Both the position numbers and the translations under genes were made by a program. A stretch of 42,428 nt of DNA, taken from contig CAZCDS010000058.1 in the NCBI GenBank assembly GCA_964497585.1, positions 1 to 42,428 on the forward strand, read 5' to 3'. Positions 6,687 through 15,444 of this stretch are shown here, piece after piece. This DNA comes from CAZCDS01 sp964497585. GTDB lineage: Bacteria; Desulfobacterota; Desulfomonilia; Desulfomonilales; Desulfomonilaceae. Numbering within the stretch: the first letter of the stretch is position 1; every line of letters starts with the position of its first letter. The notes beneath the pieces are model-generated. The model saw only the letters and a program-made list of their open reading frames with translations, had not been told where the DNA came from and made no database searches.

Positions 6687-9068
6687 ATGGTAAGGAAAGA
6701 CGATGAGTTTCTGAAAAAGCTGTTCGCGGCATTCAAGATCGAAGCTGAAGAGCACTTGAGAGCTATTGCCGACGGACTGCTCAAACTTGAGCAGATGCCT
6801 GAAGGAGGCGACCGGTCCGAAATCCTGGAGAGCGTATTTCGTGAGGCGCACAGCCTCAAGGGTGCTTCCCGATCAGTGAACATGGCCGAGATCGAGGCCG
6901 TATGCCAGTCTGTCGAAAGCGTATTCTCGGCGCTCAAAGCCGAGCGTCTTGAGGTATCGACGGAACTCTTCGACACGCTGCACCGGGCGACCGACGCCAT
7001 GAGCGACCTGGTTACGGAAACAGAAGGCGTGGAGATCCAGCCGATCCTGGAACTGCTGGGACGGCTCCAGTCCGGCGTTGAGCCTGCCGCCACCGCCGCG
7101 CCGCGGAAGTCAGCGCCTCCGACCAGGAAAGCCCCTGGGGAGGAGAGTGTTGAACAAGCCAAGCCGCAGCGTTCCCGGAAAACTGACGCTGCCGAAAATG
7201 ACGAAGGAACCGTGGTGGACACCCACCGGGTCGAAGGAGCCGGAGGTGCGGACTCAGCGTCGAAGATCGATCGGCGACTTCATTCGGACACTATCAGAAT
7301 AGCCGTAGACAAGCTTGATCCGCTCCTTCGGCAGGTCGGTGAAATGGTATCCGTCAAGCTCACCTCCACACAACGGGTGGCCGATCTGGCCGGCTTGATC
7401 GGCACGATCGACCTGTGGAAACAGAAATGGGGCGGCGTTTCGTCTCAAGACCGCGCGGTCGGCAAGCTCCTGGCGGAAAAGGAGAGGGGAGCCGAGTCGG
7501 CTGCGAACGGCGGTCAGTTGGCGAAGATCGCGGAATTCCTCGGATGGAACGAGGAGTGGATCAAGGACCTGGAAAGTGGCCTGAGGACCGTCACGCGAGC
7601 GGTCGAGAACGACGCCCGAATGCACGGCACCATGGTGGACGACCTCCTGGAAGACATGATGAATGTCCTGATGCTGCCATGCTCCTCTCTCCTCGAAATA
7701 TTCCCCAGACTTGTTCGCGACCTCGCCAGGGACCGAGGAAAAGAAGTGAATCTGCTCACCCAAGGAGGAGAACTCGAGATCGACCGGCGCATTCTCGACG
7801 AGATGAAGGATCCACTTATTCATCTCGTCAGGAACTGCGTAGATCACGGCATTGAGACGCCGGAGGAACGCCAACAGAGCGGCAAGCCGCGGCACGGCAC
7901 GGTAACGATCTCGATGTCTCAGATCAGCGGCAATCAGATTGAGCTGATCGTGTCCGACGACGGCGAGGGAATTGACGTGGGCAAGGTCCGGGACGCCGCA
8001 GTCAAGCGCGGGCTCCTCTCCGAGCAGGATCGGCAGTCCATGGAAGAACAGGACGCGGTCTCCCTCGTATTCCGCTCCGACGTCTCCACGAGCCCCATTG
8101 TGAGCACCATATCCGGAAGGGGCCTCGGGCTGGCGATCGTCAAAGAAAAAGTGGAAGCACTTGGCGGAAACATCTCAGTGGCCACGACCCGTCAGGTCGG
8201 CTCGTCCTTTCGCATCCTTCTTCCGGTAACGCTGTCGACCTTCAGGGGCATACTTATTCGCGCATACGGCAGCCTCTTCATCATCCCCACCGCGAGCGTG
8301 GAACGTGTGGCAAGGATACCGAGGGACGTGATAAAGACGGTCGGAAACAGGGACACCGTTACGGTGGACGGTCGCGCGGTTCCGCTGATGCAGCTCGGTG
8401 ATATTCTTGAGATGGCTCGGCCCCAGACCCAGGCCGATGATTCTCCGTTCATCAACGTCATTATCCTCCGGTTGGGAGAAACGCTCGTATCCTTCCGCGT
8501 CGATGCTATATTGCAGGAGCAGGAGGTTCTCGTCAAAGTTCTGGGAAAACAGCTCTCCCGTGTCAGAAACGTGGCCGGGGCCACGGTTCTGGGCTCCGGC
8601 GAGCTGGCGCCCATACTGAGCGTGCCTGATCTGGTCAAGTCCGCGACGAGGCGTGATTTCACCGGCAGAGGACCGGTGGTCGGCGTAGAGGAACTCGAGC
8701 ATAGGAAGAGGTCGGTCCTCATCGTAGAGGATTCCATCACCTCCAGGATGTTGCTCAAAAATATTCTGGAGTCCGCCGGGTACGACGTGAGAACCTCGGT
8801 GGACGGCGTGGACGCGTGGACCGCGCTCAAGAGTGAGCAGTTCGATCTCGTGGTCTCGGATATCGAGATGCCCAGGATGGACGGATTCGAGCTTACGGAG
8901 AGTATTCGCGGGGATGAGAGGCTCAGCGAACTTCCCGTTGTTCTCGTCACCTCTCTCGGCTCCAGAGAGGACCGAGAACGAGGCATCGAAGTAGGCGCAA
9001 ACGCATATATCGCCAAAGGCAGTTTCGACCAAAACAATCTGCTTGAGACGGTCGAGCGACTCGTCTAA
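6687..9068 (+). CDS. cheA: CheA-REC hybrid chemosensory histidine kinase (WspE/FrzE-like)
   Basis: This 793-residue kinase is the core of the array. In order: an HPt (P1) domain with the phospho-acceptor His55 in FREAHSLKGASR; a long charged linker (~130-200) with no recognisable P2 domain; dimerisation and ATPase domains with LIHLVRNCVDHGIETPEER (N box, ~376), DDGEGID (~424) and GRGLGLAIVKEKVEALGG; a CheW-like P5 domain (~520-650); and a C-terminal receiver (~672-793) with VLIVEDS, the phospho-Asp in VVSDIEMPRMDGFE (~723) and Lys in AYIAKGSFDQ. The fused receiver is the WspE/FrzE hallmark and may act as phosphate sink or output. The ATG has TAGGAG about nine bases upstream. Without an MCP in the window its input is unknown. 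Confidence 0.95.
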   Translation: MVRKDDEFLKKLFAAFKIEAEEHLRAIADGLLKLEQMPEGGDRSEILESVFREAHSLKGASRSVNMAEIEAVCQSVESVFSALKAERLEVSTELFDTLHRATDAMSDLVTETEGVEIQPILELLGRLQSGVEPAATAAPRKSAPPTRKAPGEESVEQAKPQRSRKTDAAENDEGTVVDTHRVEGAGGADSASKIDRRLHSDTIRIAVDKLDPLLRQVGEMVSVKLTSTQRVADLAGLIGTIDLWKQKWGGVSSQDRAVGKLLAEKERGAESAANGGQLAKIAEFLGWNEEWIKDLESGLRTVTRAVENDARMHGTMVDDLLEDMMNVLMLPCSSLLEIFPRLVRDLARDRGKEVNLLTQGGELEIDRRILDEMKDPLIHLVRNCVDHGIETPEERQQSGKPRHGTVTISMSQISGNQIELIVSDDGEGIDVGKVRDAAVKRGLLSEQDRQSMEEQDAVSLVFRSDVSTSPIVSTISGRGLGLAIVKEKVEALGGNISVATTRQVGSSFRILLPVTLSTFRGILIRAYGSLFIIPTASVERVARIPRDVIKTVGNRDTVTVDGRAVPLMQLGDILEMARPQTQADDSPFINVIILRLGETLVSFRVDAILQEQEVLVKVLGKQLSRVRNVAGATVLGSGELAPILSVPDLVKSATRRDFTGRGPVVGVEELEHRKRSVLIVEDSITSRMLLKNILESAGYDVRTSVDGVDAWTALKSEQFDLVVSDIEMPRMDGFELTESIRGDERLSELPVVLVTSLGSREDRERGIEVGANAYIAKGSFDQNNLLETVERLV

Positions 9069-9081
9069 TACGAGGATCGAC

Positions 9082-10131
9082 ATGGTACGGGTTCTCATCG
9101 TTGAAGACTCGGTTGTAGCTCGGGAACTCCTGAAGCACATCCTCACCTCCGATCCCGAAATCGAGGTCATCGGAACGGCAGACAACGGTGTGCAAGCAAT
9201 CGAGTTCATTTCACGCGATAAACCCGATGTTGTGACCATGGACATCATCATGCCCAAGATGGACGGGTACGAGGCCACTCGTCGGATTATGGAATCCAAT
9301 CCCGTACCGATCGTGGTCGTGAGCGCGAGCGTCAGCAAGGAAGAGGTGGAACGAACCTGGCGCGCGGTGGAGGCCGGCGCGGTGGCCGTACTGGAAAAGC
9401 CGCGGCTGGCCGACATGGGAGTTCGAGGAACTGACGCGGAGAAGCTCGTCCTCACCGTCAAGGCCATGGCTCAGGTCAAGGTCGTACGGCGATGGAGCAA
9501 ACGAAAGGCCGAGACGGGGCCCAAGACCATCCCGACGCCAACCAAAGCCCCAGCGCCGTCCGAAGACTTCAAGATCGTGGCCATCGGTGCCTCGACCGGT
9601 GGCCCTTCCGCGCTTCACAGGATTCTGGGTGGGTTGCCCGGAGGATTTCCGGTTCCCATCCTGGTGGTCCAGCACATCAGTCCCGGATTTACCGCGGGCT
9701 TTGTCGATTGGCTCAATGAGGCAACCGACTTGAATATGCGCCTGGCGGCCGACCGCGAACCGGTGCTTCCCGGTAACGTCTACGTGGCACCGGACGGATG
9801 TCAGATGGCTGTGGGCCGCGATAGGAGAATTTCCATAACGCCCGATGAATCGATCAACGGAATCAAGCCCTCGGCCTCACACCTCTTCAGATCGGTCGCG
9901 CACGCGTTCGGCGAGAAGGCGGTCGGTGTACTGCTAACCGGCATGGGCAGGGACGGGGCCGAAGAACTCAAACTCATGAAGGACCTGGGCGCGGTTACCA
10001 TTGCCCAGGACAAGGAAAGCAGCGTTGTGTACGGGATGCCCGGAGAGGCCGTGAAACTTGGTGCGGCCAAATACTCCTTGTCACCGGAAGGAATTCGGGA
10101 TTTCCTGAAGCGCATCGCGGGGAGGGCTTAG
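9082..10131 (+). CDS. cheB: CheB-type protein-glutamate methylesterase (WspF-like)
   Basis: This enzyme removes methyl groups from receptors and counteracts CheR. The 349-residue protein has a receiver (1-120; Asp54 in VVTMDIIMPKMDGYE), a basic linker (~135-160) and a methylesterase domain with the complete catalytic triad: Ser171 in IGASTGGPSA, His198 in VQHISPG and Asp291 in GMGRDGAEE. The start at 9082 is chosen because VRVLIVEDS begins there and GAGGA lies upstream; a start at 9043 would overlap cheA and add thirteen residues without family support. It follows cheA after 13 bases. Being complete, together with CheR, it implies real methylatable receptors elsewhere in the genome. Confidence 0.94.
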   Translation: MVRVLIVEDSVVARELLKHILTSDPEIEVIGTADNGVQAIEFISRDKPDVVTMDIIMPKMDGYEATRRIMESNPVPIVVVSASVSKEEVERTWRAVEAGAVAVLEKPRLADMGVRGTDAEKLVLTVKAMAQVKVVRRWSKRKAETGPKTIPTPTKAPAPSEDFKIVAIGASTGGPSALHRILGGLPGGFPVPILVVQHISPGFTAGFVDWLNEATDLNMRLAADREPVLPGNVYVAPDGCQMAVGRDRRISITPDESINGIKPSASHLFRSVAHAFGEKAVGVLLTGMGRDGAEELKLMKDLGAVTIAQDKESSVVYGMPGEAVKLGAAKYSLSPEGIRDFLKRIAGRA

Positions 10132-10166
10132 GTGAGCACGGCCGCGTCCGTTAGGGGATGCGGACT

Positions 10167-10180
10167 CCCCCCGAAAGGGG
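10167..10180 (+). other. CCCC-GAAA-GGGG hairpin in the cheB-kinase spacer
   Basis: The 113-base space between cheB and the receiver kinase contains a short GC stem closed by a GAAA tetraloop, without a following T-run. It may stabilise or separate mRNA segments; it is not a convincing terminator. Confidence 0.3.
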
Positions 10181-10244
10181 AACGATAGAGCGGGCCGCAG
10201 GGTACGAGCAAACGAGAGCAGGCAACTGCCGGAGGAACCGATAC

Positions 10245-11645
10245 ATGCTACCGAACGGCGAGAGCGGCACGAATGAGGCGAAGATCCTCATCGTCGAAGA
10301 CAGCCCCACTCAGGCCATGCTCCTGAAGCATTTGCTCGAACAGAACGGATATCACGTCCTGTCAGCGGTCACAGGAAGAGACGCGCTGGAAATCCTGCAC
10401 ACCGACAGGCCCGCGCTTGTCATCAGCGACATCGTTATGCCGGAAATGGACGGCTACGAACTGACGCGAGCCATAAAGGAAGACGAGCGACTGGCCGATA
10501 TCCCCGTGATTTTGCTCACTGCACTGCTCGATCCGGAAGACGTGTTGCGGGGCCTTGAAGCCAGAGTAGATTTCTATCTGAACAAACCGTACGACGAGGA
10601 TTTTCTCCTGTCCAAAGTGCAATCGGTGCTCGCGGCTCCCAGCGTCGAGGCAAATGGTGACGAACAACGATCCTGTCAAGTCACGGTCAACGGCAAAACC
10701 CACACGGTAACAATCTCCGCGGAAAGCTCCCTGAATCTGCTCGTATCCACCTATGAAAATGCGGTCCAGATAAACGAAAAGCTCCTGAAGGCGCAGATGG
10801 AACTTCGCGCCCTCAACAAGGGCCTCGAGAACAAGGTGCGCGAACGGACCGCTCACCTTCAAGAGGAAATCGTCCAACGCAAACAGGCGGAAGACCGGGT
10901 CACCGAGCGTACCGCCGAACTCGAGGCGGCAAACAACGAACTCAGGGAGTTCGCGTACGTGGTTTCGCACGACCTCAAAGCCCCCTTGCGCGCGGTAAGT
11001 CAGCTTGCCGGTTGGATCTCCACCGATCACGCGGATTCCCTCAACGAGGACGGCCAGGAGATGCTGGGGCTGCTCCTGAGCAGACTGGACCGCATGCATA
11101 ACCTGGTCGAGGGGATCCTGCAGTACTCCCGAATCGGTCGGGTCAAGGAGAGCGCAACCGAGGTCGATCTCAGTCAGCTGGTGGCAGAGGTTATCGACCT
11201 GCTTGCGCCCCCGGACAACGTCAACGTCATCGTTGAGACCTCCCTGCCCACGATCCGTTTCGAGCCGACTCGCGCGGCCCAGCTCTTTCAGAACTTGATC
11301 AGCAACGGCATCAAGTTTATGGACAAGCCTCAGGGGGAGATACGGATTGCCTGCGAAGATGCCGGGACCGACTGGAGATTCTCGGTTGCCGACAACGGAC
11401 CGGGTATCAGCGCGAAGTACCATGAGAAGATCTTCCAGATCTTCCAGACCCTCACGGCACGGGACGAGTTCGAGAGCACCGGCATCGGGCTCGCGGTAGT
11501 CAAGAAAATCATTGATATGGGCCGGGGAGAGGTCTGGCTGGAGTCCGAGGAAGGGGTCGGTACCACCTTCTTCTTCACCTTGCCGAAGACCCCCGGCGCA
11601 GAATCCGACGGCGATATTGTCTCGGATGCCGCTACCTCGGAGTAG
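10245..11645 (+). CDS. Receiver-histidine kinase fusion (REC-HisKA-HATPase)
   Basis: This soluble kinase of 466 residues has an N-terminal receiver (residues 11-130; Asp62 in VISDIVMPEMDGYE, Lys in YLNKPYDED), a charged coiled coil (~190-230, NKVRERTAHLQEEI) and a HisKA domain with His242 in VVSHDLKAPLRAV. The ATPase domain follows (NLISNGIKFM, VADNGPGI, STGIGLAVVKKI). No membrane segment is present. ATG 10245 has GGAGGA nine bases upstream; the earlier ATG 10158 lacks one. The kinase half is closely similar to the short kinase at 14126 (QYSRIGR, YHEKIFQIFQT versus HHERIFKIFQT), so the two are recent paralogues. A receiver in front of a kinase would let the CheA-REC array or another kinase control it. 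Confidence 0.92.
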   Translation: MLPNGESGTNEAKILIVEDSPTQAMLLKHLLEQNGYHVLSAVTGRDALEILHTDRPALVISDIVMPEMDGYELTRAIKEDERLADIPVILLTALLDPEDVLRGLEARVDFYLNKPYDEDFLLSKVQSVLAAPSVEANGDEQRSCQVTVNGKTHTVTISAESSLNLLVSTYENAVQINEKLLKAQMELRALNKGLENKVRERTAHLQEEIVQRKQAEDRVTERTAELEAANNELREFAYVVSHDLKAPLRAVSQLAGWISTDHADSLNEDGQEMLGLLLSRLDRMHNLVEGILQYSRIGRVKESATEVDLSQLVAEVIDLLAPPDNVNVIVETSLPTIRFEPTRAAQLFQNLISNGIKFMDKPQGEIRIACEDAGTDWRFSVADNGPGISAKYHEKIFQIFQTLTARDEFESTGIGLAVVKKIIDMGRGEVWLESEEGVGTTFFFTLPKTPGAESDGDIVSDAATSE

Positions 11646-11778
11646 GCCCAGGTGTCATTGGGTGAGTATCGTTTCGGAAAAATTCGGCTAGGCTCCTTTT
11701 CGCCGTGACGGGAGTTCGGACAACCCGCGAAGCAGGAGCTGATTGTCCTCCGATCCATTATCGTTGGAGGCGTTAGGT

Positions 11779-14046
11779 ATGTCGGACAAAGAAAAACTTG
11801 CAGAGTTCGGTCCTGCCGGGTCGGAGGATTCCAGTCCGGAACTCAAGGAACTGGATTCCCGGATTAGAGAACTCGGGCAGCTGATCAAGAGCCTTCAGGA
11901 ACGGGAGACCCACTCCAGAAAAGCCCTCGTCAACGTCCTGGAACTGATGGATTCCGGTGCTCCGTTTACAGATGGCGCATTTCCCCCGGAGACGCCCGAG
12001 TCAGAGACAGGGCAAGAGAAGGACCATCCCCCGTCCGGCCGTGCGGAGGCGAGCATCGAGACTGTCCTCAAAGAAAGGATATCCCAACTGCTGGAAGAGA
12101 ACCACCGACTCAGACGGGAGGTCGAGCGAACCGAGCAAGAACCTCAATCCAAAGAAGGAAATCTTCCGGACCTGTTTGAGAAGGCTCCCGTCCCTATGGC
12201 AGTACTCAGTGACAAGGGCGTGTTTCGCCACGTCAACCAAATTTTCACATCCGTCCTGGGCTACGACGCTCAAGACGCTCCCTCTCTCCAGGACCTGGCC
12301 GGGTGCCACCCGGAGGACCTTCTCGGGAACCGGTCCCAGACGGGAACGGACTCCAGCGAGCAGGGAACAAAAACAGTAAGGCCGGCTGACCGTCGCATGA
12401 TGATCGTCTGCAAGGACGGAGGAGAGATGACCTTCCTATCCAGGGCGTCGCGGCTTGACTCGGGCGACTACGTGATAACACTCGATGAGATCACCGAGCA
12501 CGATCAGGCCGCGGGGGGCGACGGACAGAGAGACACCCTTTATCAAAACATTCTGGAGGATCTCCAGTTGGGGGTGGTGTCATGCGATGCACAGGGCAAC
12601 ATCACCGAAGCGAATTCCAGAGCGCTTGGCATGCTGGGAGTGCTGGACAAGAAGGGACTCAAGACCCGAAACCTGATCACATGGCCCGGCTCGGGTGACT
12701 CTCCGGGGATCTCGGGAGCGGTCGCCAAGTGTCTGGAATCGGGTGAACCCCACGTCGGCGAATTGGTCTTCAGGCGGATCGGCGGCAGAGGTGTCTTCTT
12801 CAGGCTCCATCTCTTTCCTGTCCGCGGCGCGGGTGGGGAAACGACCGGCCTTCAGGCCGTATTCGAGGACCTCTCGGACCAGAAGCGGGCCGAGGAGTTG
12901 ATCCTGCGGTCGGAACGCCTGAGAGTGTTGGGCCAGATGTGCAGCGGCTTGAGCCACACCTTCAGCAATGTGCTCCAGGTCGTCTCCGGTAATGCGAACA
13001 TGGCCCTGACCAATCTGGAGGTGGAGGATTTCGAAGAGATCAGAGCCAACCTCGAACAGGTTCTCGAGAGCACGCGATCGGGAACGGAGGTTGTTCGACT
13101 GCTCAGCCAATTCGGGCGTGATCCGGGCCGGAGAACTTCGCCGAGAAAGGTACTCTTCGACCTGAACGACTCAGTGGCCGAGGGCGTCGAGATGTGCAAG
13201 CTCTGGTCAAAGGTCCTTTTGGAGCGCGAGAAGATATCCATAACCCAGAATCTTCACTTGACTCCTGGTTGCTACACCGAGGGCGACCCCGACCAGATGG
13301 CGTGGGTTGTGCTCAATCTGCTCCGCAATGCCGTCGAAGCCATGCCCGAAGGTGGGAGGATCGATGTGACAACGGCCCTGAGGGACGATCACGTCAATCT
13401 CATCGTTCAGGACAACGGCCCCGGAATCCCCGACGGGGACATCCGCAAGATCATATCCGCTTTCTGGACCTCCAAAGAGGCTCACGTAGGCATGGGCCTG
13501 ACGGTGAATTCCCGCATCATTCGGCAGCACCGGGGAACCATGGGCGTGAAGAGGGTCAAACCCCACGGCACCGCCTTCTCCATCAAACTTCCCAGGGCCC
13601 CCAAGCCATCGGACACGGTCGAAGTGGTACAGCGTAGATACGCGGACGGGCAGTTCAACATTCTGCTGATCGACGACGAACGGGCGGTGGTAACCATCTT
13701 GGGTAAGGGCCTCCGGAAGCTGGGGAACACCATTTACATGGCTCAGTCCGGACAGGAGGGACTGAAAGTGTTCGAGCAGAACCACATCGACTGCGTCGTC
13801 TGCGACCTCGGCATGGAAGGCATGAATGGATGGGAGGTCGGTCGCGAATTGATGGGGCGCTGCCTCGAGCGAGACATCCGCAAGCCTCCCTTCATCCTGC
13901 TCACCGGATGGGGAGGCCAATTGGGAGGCGACGAGCTTCTCTCACACCCTTACGTCGACCGAATCGTCGAGAAACCAGTCACCGTCTCGACGATACATGA
14001 GATTGTCGGCGAAGAGGTCAGAAGTGCGGAATCAGAGGTTCAATGA
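11779..14046 (+). CDS. PAS-PAS hybrid histidine kinase with C-terminal receiver
   Basis: This 755-residue soluble sensor has an N-terminal coiled coil (~15-120, Glu/Arg-rich), a PAS domain from ~132 (LFEKAPVPMAVLSDKGVFRH), a second PAS from ~254 (ILEDLQLGVVSCDAQGNI) and a HisKA with His393 in GLSHTFSNVLQ. The ATPase domain has NLLRNAVEAMPEGG, DNGPGIPDG and GMGLTVNSRII, and a receiver (~625-745) has LIDDE, Asp676 in VCDLGMEGMNGWE and VEKPV. ATG 11779 has GGAGG eight bases upstream; TTG 11743 was rejected. The kinase-receiver half is paralogous to the kinases at 15445 and 17778 (same PPFILLTGW motif as the latter). PAS domains may bind heme, flavin or a small ligand; no coordinating residue can be assigned from sequence. 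Confidence 0.92.
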   Translation: MSDKEKLAEFGPAGSEDSSPELKELDSRIRELGQLIKSLQERETHSRKALVNVLELMDSGAPFTDGAFPPETPESETGQEKDHPPSGRAEASIETVLKERISQLLEENHRLRREVERTEQEPQSKEGNLPDLFEKAPVPMAVLSDKGVFRHVNQIFTSVLGYDAQDAPSLQDLAGCHPEDLLGNRSQTGTDSSEQGTKTVRPADRRMMIVCKDGGEMTFLSRASRLDSGDYVITLDEITEHDQAAGGDGQRDTLYQNILEDLQLGVVSCDAQGNITEANSRALGMLGVLDKKGLKTRNLITWPGSGDSPGISGAVAKCLESGEPHVGELVFRRIGGRGVFFRLHLFPVRGAGGETTGLQAVFEDLSDQKRAEELILRSERLRVLGQMCSGLSHTFSNVLQVVSGNANMALTNLEVEDFEEIRANLEQVLESTRSGTEVVRLLSQFGRDPGRRTSPRKVLFDLNDSVAEGVEMCKLWSKVLLEREKISITQNLHLTPGCYTEGDPDQMAWVVLNLLRNAVEAMPEGGRIDVTTALRDDHVNLIVQDNGPGIPDGDIRKIISAFWTSKEAHVGMGLTVNSRIIRQHRGTMGVKRVKPHGTAFSIKLPRAPKPSDTVEVVQRRYADGQFNILLIDDERAVVTILGKGLRKLGNTIYMAQSGQEGLKVFEQNHIDCVVCDLGMEGMNGWEVGRELMGRCLERDIRKPPFILLTGWGGQLGGDELLSHPYVDRIVEKPVTVSTIHEIVGEEVRSAESEVQ

Positions 14047-14125
14047 CGGGTTGTTACGGCAGGCGGCATGAGATGAGGCTTTCAACGGCCGTCACGAAAC
14101 GGCTCGAACGTGTCAGGATGGCGGT

Positions 14126-14890
14126 ATGACGCAATCGGTCGGCTCAGAGGGGAACAAGGGGACTCACGAAGCATCGGTTCAAGCCGCGGATACCGCGCGT
14201 CTTGCCGCGGAGCTGGAAGCCGTTAATACCGAGTTTCAGGAGTTCGCCTACATCGTTTCCCACGACCTGAGGGCCCCGCTGAGGGCGGTGAGCCAACTGG
14301 CCACGTGGCTCCAGGAGGACCACGCGGACGGGCTCGGCGAGGACGGCAAAGAGCTGATAGATCTCTTGCTCGGGAGACTTGATCGCCTGAACAACCTGCT
14401 CGAAGGCATCCTCCAGTATTCCCGTATCGGAAGGCTGAGGGAAAAGGAAAAGGATGTAGACCTCAACGTCACGGTCAGAGACATCGTCGAGTCCCTCGCT
14501 CCACCTGAGAACGTAAAAATCTCTGTTGAACAACCGCTGCCCGTGATGAGACTGGAACTGACCCGCATCGAGACGCTCTTCAGAAACCTGATCGAAAACG
14601 CGGTTAAGTTCATGGATAAACCCGAAGGCTGGGTGAAGATCGGCTGCCGTGACGAGGACACGCATTGGAGATTCTCCATTTCGGACAACGGACCGGGCAT
14701 TGAGCCGGCCCACCACGAGAGGATATTCAAGATTTTTCAGACCATTGCCGCGCGCGACGAGTTCGAGACCACGGGAATTGGCTTGACCATCGCAAAAAAG
14801 ATCGTCGATATGAACGGCGGTAGCATCTGGCTGGAATCGGAGCCGGGCAAGGGGAGCGCATTTCATTTCACCCTGCCCAAGGAGCACTGA
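14126..14890 (+). CDS. Short soluble histidine kinase (HisKA-HATPase only)
   Basis: This 254-residue protein is made of just a kinase core: a short N-terminal helix (AADTARLAAELEAVN), His46 in IVSHDLRAPLRAVSQ, an N box in NLIENAVKFMDKPEG, SDNGPGIEPAHHERI and TGIGLTIAKKIVDM. It has no sensor, receiver or membrane segment. It is a paralogue of the kinase half of the REC-kinase at 10245. A kinase without its own sensor probably forms complexes or heterodimers, or receives signals from neighbours; the adjacent single-domain receiver at 15022 is its most likely phosphorylation partner. ATG 14126 has only a weak AGGA upstream. Confidence 0.9.
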   Translation: MTQSVGSEGNKGTHEASVQAADTARLAAELEAVNTEFQEFAYIVSHDLRAPLRAVSQLATWLQEDHADGLGEDGKELIDLLLGRLDRLNNLLEGILQYSRIGRLREKEKDVDLNVTVRDIVESLAPPENVKISVEQPLPVMRLELTRIETLFRNLIENAVKFMDKPEGWVKIGCRDEDTHWRFSISDNGPGIEPAHHERIFKIFQTIAARDEFETTGIGLTIAKKIVDMNGGSIWLESEPGKGSAFHFTLPKEH

Positions 14891-14973
14891 GTGCGGGCCG
14901 GCCGCAGCGTGGAGTCGGTGCTACGGACGACAACTTGGATAATTCGCAGGGGTTTTCCTCGAGTTCGGCAGAA

Positions 14974-14996
14974 CGTGGGCTCGAGAGCAGCCCACG
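14974..14996 (+). other. Hairpin in the leader of the receiver gene
   Basis: CGTGGGCT and AGCCCACG form a perfect 8-bp stem around a 7-base loop, ending 26 bases before the start of the receiver gene and just upstream of its ribosome-binding site. No T-run follows. It may set mRNA stability or processing between the kinase and receiver cistrons. Confidence 0.4.
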
Positions 14997-15021
14997 ATCC
15001 TTTAGGCGCAGGAGGGCCTAT

Positions 15022-15438
15022 ATGAAGGGTACCCAACCGATACTCCTCGTGGAAGACGACAAGGTCGACGCCATGGCAGTCAAACGCGCGGTCAAGGAAC
15101 TGAAGATCGCCAACGAGCTGAAGATCGTCGGCGATGGGGAAAAGGCGCTCGAATTTCTGCAAGATGGAAGTAATGCCAGGCCTTGTCTCATTCTGACGGA
15201 CATCAATATGCCGAGGATGAACGGCATTGAACTCCTCAGGGTCTTGAAGGCCGATCCGGAGCTTCGACTCATCCCTGTGGTCGTCCTGACCACCTCCAAG
15301 GAGGAGCAGGACAAGTTGGACAGTTTCGATCTCGGCGTGGCAGGATACATGCTTAAGCCCGCGGATTACTTGAAGTTCGTCGAACTTATCAGGGCGGTGG
15401 ACTGCTACTGGACGATCAGCGAGATCGCCGGAGGGTGA
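15022..15438 (+). CDS. Single-domain response regulator (Rcp1-type CheY-like)
   Basis: This 138-residue receiver has no output domain. It shows the phosphorylation pocket: VEDD near the N-terminus, Asp60 in ILTDINMPRMNGIELL, the Thr pair in VVLTTSKEEQD and Lys in GYMLKPADYLKF. The TTSKEEQD and GYMLKPAD pattern and the loop after the first helix are typical of Rcp1-like regulators that partner phytochrome-type kinases and relay phosphate to hybrid kinases. ATG 15022 has AGGAGGG upstream; a longer start at 14935 has no such site and includes the hairpin. The next kinase begins six bases after its stop, so the two are translationally linked. Confidence 0.93.
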   Translation: MKGTQPILLVEDDKVDAMAVKRAVKELKIANELKIVGDGEKALEFLQDGSNARPCLILTDINMPRMNGIELLRVLKADPELRLIPVVVLTTSKEEQDKLDSFDLGVAGYMLKPADYLKFVELIRAVDCYWTISEIAGG

Positions 15439-15444
15439 CGCGCG

